DNA from: Siphonodentalium dalli | Lineage: Eukaryota; Mollusca; Scaphopoda; Gadilida; Siphonodentaliidae | Direction: 5' to 3' | DNA: 64,000 nucleotides | Assembly: GCA_032622095.1 (NCBI GenBank) | Contig: CP136063.1 | Span: 278,251,426-278,315,425, forward strand | Shown here: positions 24,301 through 39,300 of the stretch, in pieces | Layout of the letters: every line of letters starts with the position of its first letter | Numbering within the stretch: the stretch's first letter is position 1 | Notes under the pieces: model-generated | What the model was told of the DNA's origin: nothing | The model's database searches: none | The model's input: only the letters and a program-made list of their open reading frames with translations | Position numbers and translations under genes: made by a program

Positions 24301-27300
24301 AAACCTTCCGGGAAATGAATAACGTATTTGTGTACCGTACATCTTAGATTTTCAAACCAGAGCTGTTTTTCCCCCGAAAAGAGTCATAATTGTGGAAATA
24401 TCTAAAATACGTAATTGTGAGATGTAAATTGTACATATTGATAAATATTGCCTGTTGTGTTGGAAACAAACAGTACTAAATTATAACATTATAAAAGATG
24501 TATTAAAGGTAAACAAAGTCTTCCAAACAACTCCATTCAGTTTATATATTTATTCCATACTAAAACATATTCCTATTAATTATTACATTATATACGTTTG
24601 TTCGTTAAAAGTTATAACTGAGATATCATTTATAATAATTAATAATATCCTCACCTCGATCTAGACATTCTTATATTATGGGATACAGCATTACATATAC
24701 AACTATTGACAATGCAGTAGAATAGTAATGTGCTGTAGTATGTAAACCTGCTACATGTATACTGTGACAAGCTACGTATATTGGTACAATATGGCAGCAT
24801 GTTATAAACAATTAATGACTCACCATATACCATTGTATATATTGTAAATAATAAATTAATCGAAGCATGTAAATACCATTGTAGATGCACGAGACCCACA
24901 ACATGGTAAATAGCATTGTGGTTGAAGGTTAAAGTGAAATGTAATAGTGGTACCTTGATTGAAAACTTCACTGGTGCTGTGATACCCCCGTGGTTATACT
25001 TGGTGAGACCATGGTTCACCTTGGTAGAAAAACTTTACTGTGCTACCACCGTGGTGATACCTTGGTGATACCTTGGTAGAAAAACTTTACTGTGCTACCA
25101 CCATGGTGATACCTTGGTCGGGTTTGGTCCCACCATGGTTTTACCTTGGTACAAAAACTTTAGTGTGCTACCACCGTGGTACCACCTTGGTGCCACCATG
25201 GTTTCACCTTGGTGCAAAAACTTTACTGTGCTACCACCGTGATAACACCTTGGTACCACCGTGGTGTTTTCACCGTGATGCCACTTTACTGTGCTACCAC
25301 CATGGTGAACCAAGATGTCACCATGGTGAACCAAGGTGGTACCTTGGTGAAACCATGGTTTCACCAAGGTGACACCAAGGGGGGTTTTTATATGGGCATT
25401 AGTCCAGTGATTCTATACTGGTACCCATGCATCACTTGTTAAGTCATCCTGCTATTATGCTGGTGGGTCCCGCTGAATTGATTTGGTGCTGATAGGAAAA
25501 ACTTATGCACTTTTTGGTTGCTGCAACCTACGGCGGCGTAAAATCGCCACATCCTCTTCAACTATTAACAAGAAAACCATAGTCAGAAATGGTAACGCCA
25601 CCAAGATTATAGTATTACATATAAATAGAAATTATAAAAAATACATAAAATATTTTGATAACAATTGCGTTTAAACAAGTAATCCTTCAAATTATTACTA
25701 ACAAAGTAAACGACTGTGGGGTCACTCAACAGATTATAAAGATTTGGGCATAGTATACTGTAAATACTAAAATTTAAATGAAATAATTAAAAGATAAAAT
25801 TTACAAGTAGTAAAAGTAAATTTTCTCATTTAATTTTTGGTTTTTGTTTAAATAAAGCAATAATTTAAATGTAACATTTGGTTTTTAAAAAATGATATAT
25901 TTGACCGTGGCTCTTCCAATAATTGCGCGACTGACCTGGTCAATTGTTATTAAGAAGTTGTTTTGAGAATTACTATGGAGGGAAATAGTTATGGCTGTGG
26001 CTTCGCAAGTAATTAACTTGGTGACGTTATGTTAACAAATCTGAACTCCAGTTAACCAAGGACGCTTCATACCAAATATAAGAAGAATTAATAATTCTTT
26101 AGAAGTTGTTTTAAGATTTACTATGGAGGAAAAGAATTGTGGTGCTGGCTTCGCAACTATTTGACCTCATTGTAACAAATATAAATATTAGTCACTCAGG
26201 CAATAGATGTATCTATTCTGTATATTAAGTTATTGGGTCTTACGTGTCTTGAGATGTCTAAATAGTTTTCGATGGACAGATCGCGCAAGGGACCCACGCC
26301 AATCTTCTCTGTTGGGATTCCAATTGTTGGCTCATTAAATATGCACATATGCTTAAGATACAGTCGCACGATCCCGTAAGTCGGGTTTTGGATCCAAGTT
26401 AATGAAAATATCATTGAAATAATCGGTTTCGCCCAATAAACATCCATATATTCAATATACATGTTTTGGAGCAGAATTAGGCAGTCCATATTGGACGCCA
26501 TCATGGAATTTATTTTGTTTTGTTTTAATTTTCACACATAATTATTAGTTATGTGGATGGAGTTCTCATTAAACCTCACATCGTTGTAATGGCCAAAGTA
26601 ATTGACCACTTAACCACATCATAATTATTGGTAATTTTTCAGGATTTGAAATCCTGAAAATTTACCAATAATTTTGCTGTGGTCAAGTGGTCAATTACTT
26701 TGAACATTACTGTATGAGGATAGAGTTATCATTGAACCTCAAATCCTTATATTGGTTACAGTAATGCCCAAAGTAATTGACCACTTAACCACAGCAGAAT
26801 TATGGGTATTTTTTCAGCATTTACAATCCTGACAAATTACCCATTATTCTGCTGTGGTCAAGTGGTCAATTGTTTTGAACATTACTGTATGATGATTGAG
26901 TTATCATTAAACCTCAAATCCTTATATTGGTTACAGTAATGCCCAAAGTAATTGACCCTTTAACCACAGCATAATTATGGGTAATTTTTCAGGATTTAGA
27001 ATCATGAAAAAATACACACAAATTTGCTGTGATTAAGTGATCAATTACTTTGGACATTACTGTATGTAGATGGAGTTAAACCTCACATCAGTGTGTTGGG
27101 GATTTGGACCTTGACTTGGGACCTTTGGTTTTTAACGCAACAAATGCGCGTACACATTATACACAAATTTCTTATGTAACCAGAGTTTTTCTTGGATAAG
27201 ATGAATTTGAAGCCTGCTTACATTTCAAAATGTTGTCAGTTTTGTATTGTCTGCAGCGAACTCGACGCGTTGAAGCAAAAGTTACAAAAGATAAAATGTG

Positions 27301-30300
27301 TATGTGACGAGACTATAATACAAATGAAAAAATCAATTGAGGGAGGGGTGGGCGATACAGGGAACTAAGGGTTGAACCGATATACATTTGTAGAGCGATA
27401 ACGACCAATGTTGACATATTATGCATATCAACTCTACTGTTGCAACAAGGCTATAAAATAGGGGGGGTGTCAGAATCTTAGTCATCTCTATATAGTGCCA
27501 GAATAGTCATTTATGGAGTTCTACAAGATGTTGGGTTGGTTATATGGACTCTGAGAAAATGGGTTTAATGTACCGATGAACTGACATAAATTAGTGGATC
27601 AATGTTGCCATGTAATGCATCGCGACTATACTAAAGCAGCAATGATATAAAATTGAGGGGGGGGGGGGGGGTCTGAAATTATCTCTATAGATGGCACCAG
27701 GATTATATAGAAAGGAAAAGCAATTGATATACGTATACAGTATACTATAGTAATACCATAGACATGTAAGTACAAGTATCACGAAATCAAATATTACGTA
27801 ACATGACTATATACCGATGAAAGAAATAAATAAATTGGACCGGGATTAGAGGTTTGGTTGGTTATATGTGGATAATTGGATATGGAATTCATACCGATGA
27901 AACGATACAAACTAGTGGAGTGATAAAGACCAATGTTGACACTTAGTCAGGCTACGCGGGGGAAATAGGGGTTGATACGATAGACCGAAATAAATTTGTC
28001 GAGTGATAATGACCAATGTTGACGTATAAAGTAACACGACTGTACTGTCACACAATTATCAGGGTGAACCCGTCAAATATGGACTCTAGTGCCCAATATC
28101 GAACAGCTCAGAAAACATTTGCAGCTCCATAAAATTTATTTAACATGGCATCTGCCATATACAAATCCATTTATGTCGATAAATCTCTTATTTTTCAAAA
28201 AATTAAGCTCAGACTTGGTGTCTGTGTTTGGGATACTTATATATTCCTAAAATGACAGGGTACAGCACGTAATTATTTTTTAGATCGAAGAAATGATTTT
28301 TTTTTCGATGATAAAATTTAACAAAGGATTTCCCATTAAAATCGATTTATGTCTATAAAACTGTCATTTTTCAAAATTTTGAGCTGAAACTTGCTGTATA
28401 TGTGCGTAATAATACTATATTCTTAAAATGACAGAGTTCAGCGCGTAATTATGTTTTAGATGGAAGAAATTGAATTTGTTTTCGATAATAAATTTGCAGC
28501 GTGAACGGGTCATCGAGTGCGCTCAATTTGTAAACAAAGTTTTGTCAATAGTCGTTTTGGTCAAACTATCCATTTTTAGACCGGGACAGCAGATCCGAAT
28601 AGTAGCTAAGATGTATCTAGATAGAATTATCAAAAGAATTTGACCGATCAGGGTAGATTTTAAGAGAATGGAGTGGAGAAATCTTGGTGATAATTCCAGA
28701 AAATAAAGATGGAGGAGAATCACAATTAAACTTCCCACAATGCACTTCACTAAACCAGGGGTTCCCAATAGGTGATATATTATTTTCAGGCTATCAGAGT
28801 ATTTATATTTTCAACAACATATTATTACACCGGTGACTTTAAGTTTACAATTTCAGCCTGTCCTGACTATGGATACGATTTATCATATTTTCAAAAACGT
28901 ATTATACACCGGTGCCGTTAACTTTACAATTTCAGCATATACGTGATTCTATTGGTACGATTGAGTAAGGTACAAAAAAAAATATCCAAGAATATATTTC
29001 TCCATTCGACCATGAGTCTGTACACCAGTGTCCACCCACTTCGTGGCGGTAATAATATAATATAACAGATTAAGTAATCTGATGTTTCAGATTAAGTAAT
29101 ATGATATATCCGAATAATAATATGATATATCAAATTAATATCAGAATATATCTTGAATATATCAGATTAAATTAAATCTGATATAGCAGAATAATAATCT
29201 GAGACATCATATTAGTTAACTGAATGAGGTGGCGATTCTACGCCGCAATACAACCACCAGAGCAGCCATGATTGAAATATGTGACCCGCCAGCATATCAA
29301 ATCCAGTCGTAAGTCGGGATTTTTTTTTACCCTGTGCCAATGCATTCTCTTATATATGCGAGTCGACCATAGGTCGCCTCGCATATATAAGAGAATGCAT
29401 TGGCCTAACAATTTTTTACAATTTTAATAATTTGTTCTTGTATTCTTTAACAATTTTATAATTTCACCCATACAGAGCCCCAGACAAACACGAGCAGACG
29501 ACACTATTCTATATATGTGTGGGGCTCCCTGCAGGGTGATGAATGTTTTTTATTTTATGTCCTAAAAATTTTAAGAAATATTTATTTTAAAAAAATGATA
29601 ATAAAATGTTAGGCCAATGCATTCTCTTATATATGCGAGGCGACCTATGGTCGACTCGCATATATAAGAGAATGCATTGTCACAGGGTAAAAAAATCCCG
29701 ACTTACGACTGGATTTGATATGGCGGGTCACATATTTTATATGTTCATGAATATTTAAGGCCCACTTAATTTTCGAACCCCCAGATCACATATATAAAAT
29801 ACATGCCATATTATATACCATGAATCCCCAGATCACATACATAAAATACATGCCATATTATATACCATGAACCCCCAGATCACATATATAAAATACATGC
29901 CATATTATATACCATGAACCCCCAGATCACATATATAAAATACGTGCCATATTATATACCACGAACCCCCAGATCACATATATAAAATACATGCCATATT
30001 ATATACCATGAAACCCCATATCACATATATAAAATACATGCCATATTATATACCATGAATCCCCAGATCACATATATAAAATACATGCCATATTATATAC
30101 CATGAACCCCCAGATCACATATATAAAATACGTGCCATATTATATACCATGAACCCCCAGATCACATATGTCGCACACCGTGGGTATAGGGGTTCCTGGC
30201 TAACTCTGGCGAGCACGACAGTCATTTGTAAACTTTAGCCTCTCTGAATATTTGAGTGGTATATAGATACGTGTGATGAACAGGGATTAAAGAAAGGAAC

Positions 30301-33300
30301 GATCTCACCTTATGAGTCTCTATACTTTTATATAAATGAATTTCTGTATAGCATGAAAGTCGGCTTTATATCTAGCCCATCAAATATTAAGCACATCGTA
30401 TACACACATCGTAGTTTGTAGACTCTGAAATTATTAAAACATCCTAATAATAATACAAAATGTGGGAATGAGATATATCATTTAAAGTTAGCGTAAATGA
30501 CTTCACCCTTTATATTATTCTCGAAACTTTACTTTATGTGGAATATATCTTTGTCCATGTACAAATATTTCTTATTTCCTTTTTAAAATTCCCCCCCTAT
30601 TGAAAATTAGTTAACATTAAGACTACTAAATTATTTACTATATTCTCCAATAACTAAAAACCTAATTCAACAAAGTGATGAAATGACATGTGTTTAAACG
30701 ACCAAATTTGTGTTACAATAATTACCTTGTCTGTATTGACAAAAGTCAAGAGCGTTAAAGAGCATAAGTGTATGTTTTATATTTATCCAAACATGTGAGG
30801 AGATGTTGCCCTCAGCTCCAGGTATTAACAAGTGACCTGTTTGTGTGTGCGTGTTAAATGTTCGATCACGAGGTCCGGGCAATCAAATGTTTGTTGACCA
30901 CTCTAAATTTAGGGCGCATGGGATGAGTGAATAGAAAAGGTCGTGTGCAAAGCTAAGAGTGCAACAAACATTAGTAAATTAACTCATGCCGTGCCGGTTA
31001 TTTTTATAAATGTCTTGCGTACCGAGAAATATACTAATATTATTAATGCTAATTATGTTATGTATTTAAATATAATTTATCCTGACGAAGTCACTGTATA
31101 ACACATATATAAAATACATGCCATATTATATACCATGAACCCCCAGATCACATATATAAAATACATGCCATATTATATACCATTTGAAAGAGGAAGCTCG
31201 AAAACATTGTACTGTCAACTTATCCGGTGCAATAAAATGTGAACATGTTGTTTTTTTGTTACCGATGTGTTTTTCTGGTTAATTTTCACCTGGTTTTGTT
31301 GTGCAAAGTGTAATATTTTCAATGGAGGGGAATAACTCTATATTTTAAAGATAGATTTATTCCCCGTCCATTGAAATTACATTTTTAGTTTGATTTCTGT
31401 TGCATTCTGGGAGCCATAACTGGGGAATCTTATTATGATCTCAGCTGTTTTCTATTTCTCTATGGGCATATTCTGAGACACAGACGTTTCAATGGGTGAT
31501 GAATTATAGTATTTTATTCATATTTTATGGCATATAATGTTAATTAAACCGCATATCAAGGCACTATAACAAATAATCTGTGACTCGAACATTAAGTGGG
31601 CCTTTAATCTTTTTCTCAAATCGCTCGGATTTAAAAAAACGCCGGGAAAATGACAATTTTAGAAAAAAATAACAGTATTCAAACAGCATCATAGCAAATT
31701 GCAGGCACCACTTAACCAGGGGTCATTGCTCTATTTCAGACTCTGAAAGAATTCCTACCCGGAATGGTGGAAAGGAACGACGGACATATAGTTACCATAT
31801 CATCAATAAGTGCCAAATTCGCAACACCCCTACTTGTAGATTATTCGTAAGTTCCCTTGAATGTCATGCCTGGCAGAAAATTAATTGGAAATTTCATACC
31901 AAAAGCAGGTATATATTTTTTATATTTCAACCCGTGTTTAGTGTGAAAATTGTTGTTTTATCAGGGGGGGGGGGGGGAGGGGCAGAATTTTTTTCCCGAC
32001 ACGTATCCTGGGGGTGGTGGGTGTCAAAATAAGCCCAAAGCAATTTTTTCCGTCACAAAATATTTTTTTTTCCTTCACACATTTTATTGGATTTTTACTA
32101 TTTTGTACTGGTTTGTAACACCAAGAAATCAATAATAAGGAACTGCAGCCACACTAAACACGCTAGGGCCATTGGATGTTGGTTTGTGCCTCTTTAGGAC
32201 AAGGGGAAGTATTCTTAATGCAGCTGAATCGCCCATGCAGTATTCTATGTAATTAACATCAAATAAGGATAACTTTAAAGAAATAAATTTAATGCCGAAT
32301 CTGGTCAAACATGGACATTAAACACTGATGTATAAAGAAAAAAACATGTAACATACCTAGACTTGTGAGTGGATAACACAATTATCTCATGTGTGACAAA
32401 AGAGATAGAAAATGGTAATAATTCACAATCTCATGTAGTTAATACAGGTTTCTACTAAAAGTGTAGGTTTGTTTTTTATTATATGCTTTACTCTCACATG
32501 CTACACTTGATCAGTCCAATAGAAATAATGCCTTTTCTGAACTCATACAAGATTCCTGAATTGTGAACGTTATAAAATTCCTAACCAATCCTGACCAATC
32601 TGAATCAATTGGAATCAATCGTAACATTAACTTTCTTTGATTTCCCATCGGTGCTCCTGTGTGCTCTGGTGTATTGCTATATGTGCGATAAACACGTGTT
32701 AGTAATGTCTAATGAGTCTGGGTGGCACGTAGCATATAATAATTTAATCTATCTGATATAATACACTCACCTAACTGGTGTAAAACAATATCACCTATCT
32801 GGTGTAAAACAAAATCAGCTATCTGGTGTAGAGCAATATCACCAACCTGGTGTATAGACATAATATCTTTATAAATTTCCACACAAAAACTAAAAAGGTC
32901 TCAAAAAAGGACTACCACACACATTTTGGCACTAAAACAGTGACTATTAATTATGATTAACCGTGCGCGCTGTGTCAGTGACCGGTTACCCACTCAGGCA
33001 TAACTGCTATTCACAATAGCAATAAAGCTGCTTAATAGGTGTTGTGACGAGAAGGAAATTGAATGCAACCTGGACACAATACAATGACTTCAGTTTAGCA
33101 ATAACTATAAATGTTCGATGTAATATAATGATTAGAGCATATCTTGTCGTTGACTACGCGAATGTAGTGGCCAGTGGAAATGGTGTAGTTCACTCGCCTT
33201 CGGCTCATGAACTACACCTTCTCACTAGCCACTACATTCGCGTAGTCAACTCCAAGCCATGCTCTATTCATATACTAAACTTTAAAATAAATTGACTGCA

Positions 33301-36300
33301 GAGCTGTGGAAATATGATATTTAACAAAAACGATTAAAAATCCACTGCAGTCAAGAATATACTGTTGGAGACCAGTCCTGCTGTTCATTACTAGGTTCAC
33401 TGAATCTCAATGTAGGAGGGTCCTGGTTTTCTCTGTATGTTTGTGTTTTGCGTTCCACAAGGGGGTGGGTGTCAAAACATGGCTGGAAAAAACTCTATGA
33501 AATTGAAACAAATTTGGGGTCGGGGGTGGGTGTGTCCAAAAAGTGGTCATCGGCAAAAAAGTAGCATTACATACTTGTCTGGAAATTTTTTCCGACCTCC
33601 CCTGGTTTTATCAGACAAAAAATGAGACTGTTTTCCTATACTTTCAGTAAGTTTAGGACTGAACTAGACATCTGTATATACTTCAACATTTCGGTTCAAA
33701 TGGGGGGGGGGGGGGGGTGGAAAATCCCTAACTGATATATATATATTCTTTTCAAAAATCCATATTTTCCATTCCGTAAGTTACATAAACAAAACTCAAG
33801 GGACATTACTAGCTTCGATCCATATAAAAATAAAATAGAGTTATTCCTCCTTAATTGAAAATGAGATAGTACATGAACCACATGCAGGGAAGAGAAATAG
33901 CCCGATTTATTTGTGAACAGACCCGGGGGGACACCTTAGTCTAAATTGACCACATTGATCTTCTTTTAGTATGTTTTCCTTTTTGTATTCTTCTGGATGT
34001 TTGTTTTTTATTTTTATATAAAAGTTAAATTGCATGATGTCCATGCTTTTAAAACGGAATTTGCACATACATGCAGTCTAAAGTTTACAGTTTTTGTTTT
34101 AGTTTGTTGTTATTGTGTTAAAGGTACTCAATCCGATCAGAGGGTCCTATATTACTATTTCTTTGGCTTTGGGGGTAAAAAATAATTGATTCGAGTCGAG
34201 GAACCTACCAATCAACGCTCAGGGTGATCAGATATCGATATTTGAAGTTTCGTTATTTCTATTCTTTCTGTCCCAGAACACAGTCAAAATTGCGTTATTA
34301 TTACCACTTGATTTTAGAGTTATCCATCCTTGTCTGTTTGAATAGTGTTTTGGTGTACACATCTCGAGCAGATTACGAAGTTAAGGGCAATTATTAGTAC
34401 TCATCTCGAGAAAATAACAAATTTCAAAAATCAATATCTAATAACTCTGAGCTTTGTTTGATGGGTTCCTCGACTCGAATCAAATATTTTTTACCCCCAA
34501 AGCCAAAGAAATAGTAATATAGGACCCTCTGATCGGATTGTTGTTGTTGGAATCTGTTGAGATGGGGACACTCTGATTGGATTGAGTACCTTTAACCATT
34601 TTGTATGTTTGTTTTATCTCTTGGAAAGGTATATTAATGCAAATACCACGTACTAAAGTCCCAACTGTACGTGTTCGTGTTTCACTCAAATCCATAGTGA
34701 CATGGTGGAAAGATGTCAAATATTCGTGTCCCTCTAATTATTTTAGTGCATCGAAATATGCCGTGTTCGGTTTAAACGAAGGGCTTACAGAAGAGTTAGA
34801 CCGACTTGGCTCGACCGGGATTCACACTACAGTGGTTCTGCCGAACGTCGTCAACACGGGCATGACAAAATATCCAAACCAAAGGTAAGAACTTATAAAT
34901 TTAAAGAGGAATGCTGTATTTTTACGTTAATAATATTCGGCCCATTAGCAAATTGTGACTCATTTGGTTATTAAACATATTACGTAATCAACTAAATATT
35001 CTATTATGGTTGTCCCAGTACCGTGTGAGGCATGGTAAATTCATTTTATAGGATCAGTATGGATTTTTGCCGAAAACTTCTTTTGGATTCTGGCCATGTT
35101 TTTGAAAGGAAATGGACGGAAATTTGAGAAGGAACTGGGAGGGACCATAATAAAATCTGGCACATTACCATAAACATTTATCATTTATTGGAAAACCGTT
35201 TAGGTTTCTTCGATTGTATATAAACACCATCAAGATGGATAATTCTATGACACTACCTCTCTATCGATTAACATATCCTTGTGTTATTATGGAAAGCGAT
35301 AGCAACCCGAGGTATACATGTACAACACATCCATGACCATACAGTCACTCCATATAGATGTACATAAACACTACACAAATGGCCGTGTAGCGATTTGCTT
35401 CACGCACATACACACCACACATCCACACTTGGATATATTCGCACACCACACAAATGACCATCCAGCCGTGGTTTACCATACATGCAGGCACACCATGCAG
35501 GTATACGTCCACACCCCACCCATGACCATATAATCACTCCCTGTATACCATATTCATGACCATACATTCACTCCCAGTATATCTATTTACCTCACCATTG
35601 GCCATATATACAGTCACTCCCTGTATACATATTCGCAACACTCATGATCACCCATGGTCATATAGCCACTCATAATATACATATGACCATACATGCAGTC
35701 ACTCCCTGCATACAAATTCATCTCACACATGATCATACAGCCACTCCGTGTATACATATGCATCGCACCATGGACACCCCAACATGACCACATAGTCACT
35801 CCTTGTATATATATTCATACCATTCGTGATCATGCCATAACTCACTGGCTGCCATCTTGACATACACAGTGTATTAAGTTGATAACATTCGATGCTAATG
35901 AGCCAGAGTATATATAGCCCCATAGTATGATCCCTCTCAGTTCCATTTCAAAGTTCTTCCCATTTTGTTTAAACAAAATGGCCAGAATCCCAAAAGAAGT
36001 TTTCGGCAAAATTACATACTGCAACATTTAAAATGAGTTTGTCATGCCTCATAGAGTACTGGGACAACCAGAATCGAATAATGAGTTGTCAGTTGATTAA
36101 GTAACACGTTCGATCCATAACCAAGTGAGTCACAATTTGCTACCTTTTTCGGAACAGCAGAGAATAATGTTCGGGATTTACGTATGTGAAAAATCAACTT
36201 TTTACCAAATTTGGTTGCCATTTTGCAAGCAATCTTGAAAAATTCTGTCTAAAAACACACCAGTGACATATTTAAGACAGATCAAAACAATATACACAGT

Positions 36301-39300
36301 TGTTACCAAGGATAGTTCCATTTTAATTACTTGAACAAAAAAATTGTCCAAACCTGAAAAGTGAATCTTGACCGATTTTGATGTTTGTGAGAGAGAAATC
36401 CAATATTTCTTGTAATGTCAGTGCTTACAATAGTACCAATTGACCAAGGTTAGTATTCAATGTATAGAAGGCATATTAGTCCATTTTATTCATCAACCAC
36501 AACTTGTAACAAGAGCTACGCTGTGCGTGCAAAATATGCCCTCTCTTGGGTCGGCGGAAACTGGTAAAAAAAGGGGCATAACTCTGGTAAAAATTGGCGG
36601 ACGGAACTCAAATTTGAACTTGACCTGTGTTTTGGTGTGAGAAAGTAATATACCAAATTATCATTGACCAAATTCGGACTTGAGCTGTATTTCGATATAT
36701 GTAATCCACAAAAAAAGGGTTTTGAGTATAAACATTCCAAAATCGAGTTATCATCCGAAAAAAAAAAAAAAGGGGCATAACTCAGACAGAACCCAAGTTC
36801 GAACTTGACCTGTGTTTTGGTGGGAGAAAGTAATATACCAAATTTGGATTCATTCCGATAAACTATACTAAAGTTATCATCCGGACAACAAATTTCAAGG
36901 ATTTTCTAAGTAAAAAAACGTCAAATAAGGGGCATAACTCCGGTGAAAATTGGCGGGCGGAACCCAAATTCGAACTTGAACTTACTTTTCGGCTAATAAA
37001 CCCACATACCAAATTTTATTAAATTTGGTTCATTCTAACTAAAGTTATCATCCGGAAACCAGGTTAACGGACGGACGTCCGGACGTCCGGACCAATACTA
37101 TAATACGGCCGTTTTTTCAAACGGGCGTATAAAAAACGATTGCAGGGCACGCTGGGGTAATATCTGCCATTTTCCATCATTTGACAGCCATTTTGGCGGT
37201 TACGAGTTTTGAGCCAAAGTGACAATTTTGGTTCCATTGAGTTGGAATATTCATATGTAATGGTATGCCTCTCTTACATTTCTCAGTTCTGTTCATGACT
37301 AGAATCCCAATGGTGATTTTTTGTAAAAAAAATTATACCGCGTTTTGTAAATTCGAATTTGTGAGGGATCGCAAGGGGATGGGACCCACACAATGGCATA
37401 TAATTTAATTGCTCAAATGATCAGCTAACATGAAAAATACAAACTGAGAGGTCCTACCAGCCCATGGACTAGGAGAAACCACCTTATATAATTGAGAAAC
37501 TACCTCATGTGATAAAGAAACCATATAATTTAATGGAGAAACCACATCATATAATGGATAAACCGCCTCATATAATGATGAACCGATCAAATATAATGTT
37601 GAAACAACATCACATAATGATGAAACCACTTCATATGTGATGAAACCACCTTATATAATTGAGAAACTACCTCATGTGCTGATACAGAAACCATATAATA
37701 TAATGGAGAAACCACATCATATAATGGATAAACCGCCTCATATAATGATGAACCGATCAAATATAATGTTGAAACAACATCATATAATGATGAAAATCGG
37801 TAGAAACAGCCAATCACCGCTCAGTGTTATAATCGAGGGCCTCATTTTAATATTCATTATGACCCGACGTCGATTCTAACACTGAGCGGTGATTGGCTGT
37901 TTCTACTATGTCAGTCATGGAAAGGTCAGGTCACAATGAATATTAAAATTAGGAACTGTGTGACTTGACAATGTTTTTTTAAAGTTGGAATTATCGACAG
38001 ATTTCTCCTCTATAGAAATTGTTTACTGACAATACGTTGATTTGTATGAGTAAATACATTATTAGCCCACAAGAAATCACTAAGTTCCAGATATTTAGTT
38101 GATCGTTTGACCGATTTTTAATGATAGTAAACTGTATGGGTGGTGAATTTAGAGACACACGGCGTCCATTGCTGCTGAGCCGGATCAATCCAAAAAAATA
38201 CGCTCTCCGGAGACAATATTCGGTGGTTAAAATTTTATCAAATGCAACGTGTATGAATGTTTCTGATGGAAGTTTGTGGTATTTATTGAAAGATGAATTC
38301 TTTGCCGATCCATCCGTGTATATATCGTTATCATTACTGGGGTGAATGGGCTAAATTTGTGCGACTCCCGAGCGATGGTGAAACGTTGAATTTCTACAGT
38401 TACCCTTGTCTATATAATGTTCCATTAACGCGAAGAAGGCGCGTATATAGAGGCGGCGTATATGGGCAGCGCAAAGGGGGGGGGGCGGACAGCGGAGCGC
38501 GTTACAGGCCCCTGTGAAACCACATCACATAATGATGAACCGACCTAATATAATGTTGAAACGACATCGCATAATGATGAAACCACATCATATAATGATG
38601 GAACGCCTCATATAATGATGAAACCACATCACATAATGCATGGTGAAACAAGATCATATACTGCTGATACGACCTCATATATAACCGAGGTCTATATAAT
38701 TGATATATTTACAAATTGAACTATTAATCTTTCATTTACTTTTGGTGAGGACGCAATTAGATAATATTATATAAAGCATAATCCTATATGCTTTTTCTGG
38801 TGTCAAAAAGATCTATTTGGCCAATTACCGAAACCGATGCACATAGTCTCAAATCGATTAAAATTTAGAAAATTATTGAATATGTAGCTTCTTACTACCC
38901 CAAGGACTCCTGAATCAACTGTACAGTATCACCATATGCACTTAATTCTGTTTTACTTTTTGTTTTGTTAATCACGTGAATATTTTTTGTAATTTATATT
39001 TTGTTGAGTCGGACTTATATAGGTCTTCGGACGTGTTGGCTGGCTCATTGCATATTTTATTTGCAATAAACATATTTATACAATATATAACCGAAAGTCC
39101 ACATATATTATTGCGACAAAGCCACATAAGGCAAATGTGGCGTTCCATAAAAGTGGAATCAATATTATTAGGTGTACGTACGTTCACTATGGTAAGTTGG
39201 TAACCTTCCCGGCTTCCTTCTTTGATAGGTTTGTTAGGTGTACGTACATTCACTATGGTAACATTCCCGGCTGTCTTCTTGTATAGGTTTGTTAGGTGTA

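Noticed and set aside
26196-26504. 102-codon minus-strand frame in intron 2
   Set aside because: No recognisable domain, no codon signal I can judge, and bordered by dispersed repeats. Kept out for lack of support, though a homology search would settle it.
29775-30169. Regularly spaced repeats resembling a CRISPR array
   Set aside because: Units are contiguous 47-bp repeats without unique spacers, in eukaryotic intron DNA. A satellite, not CRISPR.
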